From Pseudomonadota bacterium (GTDB lineage Bacteria; Chloroflexota; UBA6077; JAJPGT01): 55,065 bases of DNA. Under the pieces are notes generated by a model, which was not told the origin of the DNA, made no database searches, and worked only from the letters and a program-made list of their open reading frames with translations. How positions within the stretch are numbered: the first letter of the stretch is position 1; each line of letters begins with the position of its first letter. A program made the position numbers and the translations under genes. Below are positions 50,841 to 55,065 of the stretch, piece after piece. The stretch is taken from assembly GCA_021325655.1 (NCBI GenBank), contig JAJPGT010000085.1:1-55065 (forward strand). The letters run 5' to 3'.

Positions 50841-52168
50841 TGGTAGCGCCAACGATTCATGATTACTGGCTGCTCCCTAACCACGAGGAATTCGTCGCGG
50901 AGATTCGGAAGGGAATTGAGTCAATAAGGTCCATCCCTCGGAACAACAGGCAGCAGCGCCGCCAGAGGACTGACCAGGTCCGCCAGGAAACTCAGGCCAA
51001 AATAAGAGACTTCTCCCAACACGGAGACGCGCAACTTGTCAGCAACTTCTACACCGTTGTCTTACGCCTGGTAGAGGCAGAGATCGAGGGCGAGAAAGTT
51101 CTACAAGATATCTGGCTAGAGTTGATGAGGAACTACCGTCCGAACTATCCACCTTCCCCTGTCGAAGAGGCAAGGCTGCTGCCTGTCAAGGACGTGCTTG
51201 AGAGTCTTCCAGAAGGCTCATGGCTCGTCTCCATGAAGGTAACTCTGCTTACACAGTTTGCTAGCAAGGGCGAATCGGAATTCCATTACTCCAATAACCC
51301 CATCGTCCGCGACCGTCTGACTGGCCTGCCCATGGTCAAGCCTGCCACATGGAAAGGCCACCTGCGATTTGCCGCACGAATGGCTCACGGTGTCGCGGAC
51401 GAGACCCAGGAGCCCGAGCCCTTGAGGCACCTGTTCGGGGAGTCCAGGGGCGAGGAAGGCGGAATGGAAGGCAGGCTGCGGTTCTTCCCCACCTTCTTCA
51501 CCACGGACGCTCGGCGAGAGATCGTCACGCCGTTGAAGCGCAGCACGCGGACCCCGGCTCGTGGGCCCCTCGACATCGAGGTTGTGCCCAGGGGCTCGAA
51601 GGGGACATTCTGCCTTCTCTACCTCCCTCATCCGAAGGGACCGGGGTGGTCTCTGGAACAGATCGCGGAGGACCTGGAGGCCGTTGCCCCGGCCCTGAAG
51701 GCGATGTTCCTGGACTATGGCTTTTCCGCAAAGAAGACAGCGGGATGGGGTGTCGTCGAGGACTCCGTGTCCGACGGCTCGCTATCGGCCCGAGGCCCAA
51801 TATGGCCGGCGACCAATCAGGACACCGGTGAGCCTGGCCAGGGGCCCTTCAGGGCACCGGAAGATGCCTTTCTCCCGCTGATGGACGAGGCCGGAATGCC
51901 AAGGTCCATCTTGCTGAAGCCGGACGGCACCTGGTTGAGCAACAGCGAGTTCAATGCGCTTGCCGAGAAACCAAGTAGCCTCAATGTCTACAGACGCTTC
52001 CGGTCCTGGTACAAGAAGCACGGCTCGGGATGGCGACGCAGCCTCGCCGCCCCCAAGGATGCGTCGGCGGTACCAGTCCGGACGTACTCAGTTGAGTCCG
52101 TGACGGCACTTTCCGATCTCGCAGCACGTCTTGCCAGGGCGATCCGCGCGGAGGGCGCCAATGGGTGA
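50840..52168 (+). CDS. Second RAMP protein with N-terminal helical region
   Basis: A 442-residue protein. Residues about 20-120 are mostly helical (EFVAEIRKGIESIRSIPRNN, QRRQRTDQVRQETQAK). The RAMP part starts near 130: SWLVSMKVTLLTQFASKGES, HYSNNPIVRDRLTGLPMVKP, TWKGHLRFAARMAHG, HLFGESRGEEGGMEGRLRFF, then RGPLDIEVVPRGSKGTFCLL. The G-rich strand and KxxLR in place of the usual SLKGxLR suit a Cmr4/Cmr6-like backbone or end subunit. ATG 50840 overlaps the Cmr1 stop (TGATG); a GTG three bases earlier is also possible. It overlaps the Csx11 gene by 8 bases. Confidence 0.75.
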   Translation: MVAPTIHDYWLLPNHEEFVAEIRKGIESIRSIPRNNRQQRRQRTDQVRQETQAKIRDFSQHGDAQLVSNFYTVVLRLVEAEIEGEKVLQDIWLELMRNYRPNYPPSPVEEARLLPVKDVLESLPEGSWLVSMKVTLLTQFASKGESEFHYSNNPIVRDRLTGLPMVKPATWKGHLRFAARMAHGVADETQEPEPLRHLFGESRGEEGGMEGRLRFFPTFFTTDARREIVTPLKRSTRTPARGPLDIEVVPRGSKGTFCLLYLPHPKGPGWSLEQIAEDLEAVAPALKAMFLDYGFSAKKTAGWGVVEDSVSDGSLSARGPIWPATNQDTGEPGQGPFRAPEDAFLPLMDEAGMPRSILLKPDGTWLSNSEFNALAEKPSSLNVYRRFRSWYKKHGSGWRRSLAAPKDASAVPVRTYSVESVTALSDLAARLARAIRAEGANG

Positions 52169-55065
52169 CTTGCTTCGCGCGATTGATAATCATCGGGAAG
52201 CGATCCTGCTCGGGGAGCTCGGGGCGCTCCTGCACATGTTCGGGAAATGCTCCCGCGAGTTCCTGGTCGCCAACAGCAGCGAGGGTGGGGCGAGTGACTC
52301 CCATCAGGACCTGAAGCATCTACCCACCCTCGCCCCACTCCTCCGGAAGCCACTGCTCCGCGATGCCTTCGCTTTCACCCTGGGCGGCCAGCCGGAGACG
52401 CTGGCCGGTGATTTCACCGACTTCATCACCAAGTACAAGGGCGACAAGCCGGACTGCACACTCCTTCGGCTCTTCAATACCTGCCACCGGATGACCTCCG
52501 CCGACGAGAAGGGCGTCGTTCGGAGGAAGCAGTCGAAAGATGATATGTGGATCGCTACACCCTTCGGCCATCGCACGCACAAGATCGAGCTGGATCACGT
52601 CGAAGCAGGGCGGGAGGCGATGGACCGGCAACTGGCCGATGCCTTCGAGTCGTACCTTTCGAAGCAGATCGATATCGAAGAGCTCCGCGACAGGGCAATC
52701 CGCATCCTGCAGCCCGGTTTCGCCGAGGCACTCGGTGAAACCCGGTTGCCAGCCAACGACGTCACCCTCTGGGCCCAATCCCACGGCGTGGCTTCGCTCT
52801 ACAAGCCGGTCCTCGCCGCGCTGGCGATGGGCCTCGACCCATGCCCCAGGAAGAACGGCGGCCTCGATTACAACAGCGTTACCTGGCGGCTTCTGGGTGT
52901 CGGCTGGAATGGCCGCAGCTTCATCGAGCAAGGGCGAAGGCCGGGGGATGTCCTGAAGCGCCAGGAGATCCTAGCCGAGATCGTTACGGAGATACAGCAG
53001 AGGATCGAGGTGTCCCATCCGATCGGGAACCGGTTCTACGACGACCTCAACGGCGTGTTCTTCACCTTTCCCGGGATCGAGGACGGCGTAGCCGCCGAAT
53101 TGGCCCGGCAGCTCGCACCGGAGCTGGCTGGCATTGTGCGCGAGCGGTCGGAGAATGAGCTGTGGCTCTTCTTCACGCTGAGCAAGCCACGCCGCACGCT
53201 GACGGCCATCACGAGGGAGATTGAAGCGCTCGGCCAGATCGCGGCGGCACCCAGGGTGGCGGCGCTCCTCTCTATGGAACAGGCTGAGCAAGGACGGCAG
53301 GAACAACTTCTGGTGGATGGCCCGGCCCTCGCGCCGCCAGCGGACGGTCGGGACATCTGCCCGGTCTGCCAGCTTCGGAGCAAGCAGCGCGAGAAGGAGA
53401 CCTGTCGAACCTGCGAAGACCGCCGGTCGAACCGCCAACGTGCCTGGCACCAGGATCGCCACGGCCAGACCATCTGGCTGGATGAAGTGGCTGATACAAA
53501 TGGCCGGCTCGCCCTCGTCACGATCAAGTTTGACCTGTCTCGCTGGTGGAGCGGAGAGTGGCTGACGACGCTGCTCTCCCAAACGTTCGATGACTGGCTA
53601 TCGTCCGTCCGCACGCAAAATGTCCTGAACAATCAGCAGCAGCGCCTGAAGCTGGAAAAGATCACGTCTCCGGTGGCCCCGACCGCCGAGGTTGCCACAG
53701 CCATTCTCGGCGCTGTGGGAACTGGCCAGGTCACCCAGGACCCGGGGTTCAAGGCGCCTGTGCTCAGCACGTTCTTCGAAGACATCCAAGCTTCGCAGAA
53801 CCCGAAGGCATCCGACTACATCGTTCCATTCCTGGAGAACCTCCGTGGGCGGATCAACGACGATGTGGGTTACCGCCTGATACCGGCGGATCTGGCGACA
53901 GCCGTCTTTACCCAGAACGCCTCTCCAGCCAGGCTGGCTCGCATCTGGGAGGAGACGGAGGCTTTTCTCGATACATGGATCAGCGAGATTGCCACCAAGA
54001 CTTTCGCCACTCGCCCGCAACGTCTGGGCTTTGCGACGGCCACTGCAATGCCAGGAGTGCGGGCAGGACAGACCTACCGCATCGTTATCCCGCGCTTGAG
54101 GCCTGGGCCACTGGTGGTTCTCTGTCTCAACGAGCGCCGACAGGACTTTCTGACCGTGGACTCGCTGGAGAAGTTCCAGTTTGAGCAGGGCGATCATCGC
54201 CCTCGAGGAGTGAGCGCCGTCCAATACGCGCTCAAAGAGGGCGGGATCGAATCTTGGTTCGACGAGGCGACGGGAACGCGGCTGCCCAGCACGGGGAGCC
54301 CGACAGCGGTGCACGCTGGCGGCTTCCAGACAGAGCCCTACCTGCCATTCATCGTCCTGGCCCGCTCGCCGGTGTTCTGCCAGCTCCTTCTTCCCGCCAA
54401 CCGCACCGCGGCGGCGCTCCAGCAGCTCCTCGCACTCGCGGAGGAGCGGTTTGGCAAGGTGCAGGGCAAACTGCCGCTCCACGTCGGCGTGCTCGTCGCG
54501 AAGCGACGGTTCCCACTGTATGCACTGATCGAAGCCGGGCAGCAGGCATTGGATGATCCTTCCTTTCGCGAGGGCATGCCTCAGCTCCCCTGGTGGGACA
54601 CGGTGGGCCACGCCGGTGATCCCTTCTATGGGCGTTACCCAGCCGTGGCTCCCAGTAGCGGAGTCCATAGGCTTACTGATCTTGCGCCGGTTGACCACGC
54701 CCGGCCCTTTTGGCTGACACCGGGCTACTTCGACTTCGATTTCCTCGGCTCGACCGCCGACCGCCACCGGCTGACTTATGAACTCGCCGCGGATGGCCGA
54801 CCCAGCCGTCCAGCGATCGCCTACGGCTATCTCCGGCCACGCCCGTTCCCACTGCACCGGCTGCGTGCGGTGTTCGATATCTGGAAGCTTCTGACCGCTC
54901 ATCTCACCGTGACACAGTTGCACCATCTGGAAGAAGCACTGGCGACGAAGCTTGAGGAGTGGGATGAAATCGGAAAGGAGGCGGAGCCGGTCTTCAAGCG
55001 CTTTGCCAGGGCATCCCTACACCGCTCCTTCGGGGAGCGGTGGGCAGGACTCACGGCCGAACAGA
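52161..55065 (+). CDS. csx11: Csx11-type Cas10 protein, inactive HD and palm (truncated by window end)
   Basis: An open frame of 968 codons that continues past the window. It has the Csx11/Cas10 layout: an N-terminal HD-like segment (LLGELGALLHMFGKCSREFL), two helical/palm regions, a zinc finger with C400-x2-C403 and C415-x2-C418 (DICPVCQLR ... CRTCEDRR), and a second palm (FIVLARSPVFCQLLLPANRT, KLPLHVGVLVAKRRFPLYAL). The HD position is H25-M26 and not His-Asp, and the GGDD position reads ARSP (734-737). DNase and cyclic oligoadenylate synthesis are thus not expected. It overlaps the RAMP gene by 8 bases. Other effector genes presumably follow to the right. Confidence 0.82.
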   Translation, partial: MGDLLRAIDNHREAILLGELGALLHMFGKCSREFLVANSSEGGASDSHQDLKHLPTLAPLLRKPLLRDAFAFTLGGQPETLAGDFTDFITKYKGDKPDCTLLRLFNTCHRMTSADEKGVVRRKQSKDDMWIATPFGHRTHKIELDHVEAGREAMDRQLADAFESYLSKQIDIEELRDRAIRILQPGFAEALGETRLPANDVTLWAQSHGVASLYKPVLAALAMGLDPCPRKNGGLDYNSVTWRLLGVGWNGRSFIEQGRRPGDVLKRQEILAEIVTEIQQRIEVSHPIGNRFYDDLNGVFFTFPGIEDGVAAELARQLAPELAGIVRERSENELWLFFTLSKPRRTLTAITREIEALGQIAAAPRVAALLSMEQAEQGRQEQLLVDGPALAPPADGRDICPVCQLRSKQREKETCRTCEDRRSNRQRAWHQDRHGQTIWLDEVADTNGRLALVTIKFDLSRWWSGEWLTTLLSQTFDDWLSSVRTQNVLNNQQQRLKLEKITSPVAPTAEVATAILGAVGTGQVTQDPGFKAPVLSTFFEDIQASQNPKASDYIVPFLENLRGRINDDVGYRLIPADLATAVFTQNASPARLARIWEETEAFLDTWISEIATKTFATRPQRLGFATATAMPGVRAGQTYRIVIPRLRPGPLVVLCLNERRQDFLTVDSLEKFQFEQGDHRPRGVSAVQYALKEGGIESWFDEATGTRLPSTGSPTAVHAGGFQTEPYLPFIVLARSPVFCQLLLPANRTAAALQQLLALAEERFGKVQGKLPLHVGVLVAKRRFPLYALIEAGQQALDDPSFREGMPQLPWWDTVGHAGDPFYGRYPAVAPSSGVHRLTDLAPVDHARPFWLTPGYFDFDFLGSTADRHRLTYELAADGRPSRPAIAYGYLRPRPFPLHRLRAVFDIWKLLTAHLTVTQLHHLEEALATKLEEWDEIGKEAEPVFKRFARASLHRSFGERWAGLTAEQ

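Noticed and set aside
38323..55065. CRISPR repeat array near the Csx11 locus
   Set aside because: No regularly spaced direct repeats of 25-40 bases were found. The palindromic elements are too far apart, lie in coding DNA, and differ in their centres. An array could lie to the right of the window.

Overview
The window is 55 kb of GC-rich bacterial chromosome, densely coded on both strands, with no rRNA or tRNA genes seen. The mix of genes points to a Chloroflexota bacterium, most likely Thermomicrobia-like. The clues are secreted Pro/Ser-rich proteins, an N-terminal 'FFPDTGY...FGQPVS' secreted module, a MazEF pair of the style common in that phylum, many GTG/TTG starts and a Csx11-type CRISPR locus. 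This placement is inference from family recollection; no phylogenetic marker is present.

Left part (1-30,100), ordinary chromosomal genes: an OmpR-type two-component system; a lipoprotein; an orphan DltD-like protein; a beta-hydroxyacid dehydrogenase; two clan GH-A-like glycoside hydrolases flanking a membrane GT2 glycosyltransferase (probably exopolysaccharide related); CBS, HAD, cytochrome c, FAD oxidoreductase, VOC, beta-propeller, cupin, HD-phosphohydrolase and Asp-box proteins; an ArsC-like phosphatase/reductase; and a compact sulfate ABC transporter operon (substrate-binding protein, CysT, CysW, CysA) facing a cysteine-free Rrf2 regulator.

Middle part (30,100-38,300), a mobile and degraded zone: remnants of three different insertion-sequence families (IS701-, IS5- and IS3-like) packed end to end; a secondary alcohol dehydrogenase of the Thermoanaerobacter type; a ribbon-helix-helix antitoxin with a frameshifted MazF toxin; a DUF6220-like membrane protein; an ECF sigma factor coupled to two tandem VOC proteins; and a ParB/KorB-like HTH fragment in otherwise non-coding DNA.

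Right part (38,300-55,065), a large defence island read left to right. It begins with a predicted promoter/operator and a small HTH protein. Next come an SNF2-type helicase with a C-terminal DUF3883 domain, an MNT-HEPN pair, a DUF1156 adenine methyltransferase, HicB-HicA, a second MNT-HEPN pair and a DUF499 ATPase broken by a frameshift. It ends in a type III CRISPR effector module: Cmr1-like RAMP, a second RAMP, and a Csx11-type Cas10 running off the right end. Nearly every junction overlaps by a few bases. The Csx11 has lost the HD aspartate and has no GGDD motif, so neither classic Cas10 activity is expected. The island therefore joins a helicase-methylase-ATPase system, three toxin-antitoxin modules and a catalytically silent CRISPR recognition complex. 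Three copies of a ~60-bp palindromic element lie inside its genes without breaking the reading frames. No CRISPR array lies in the window.
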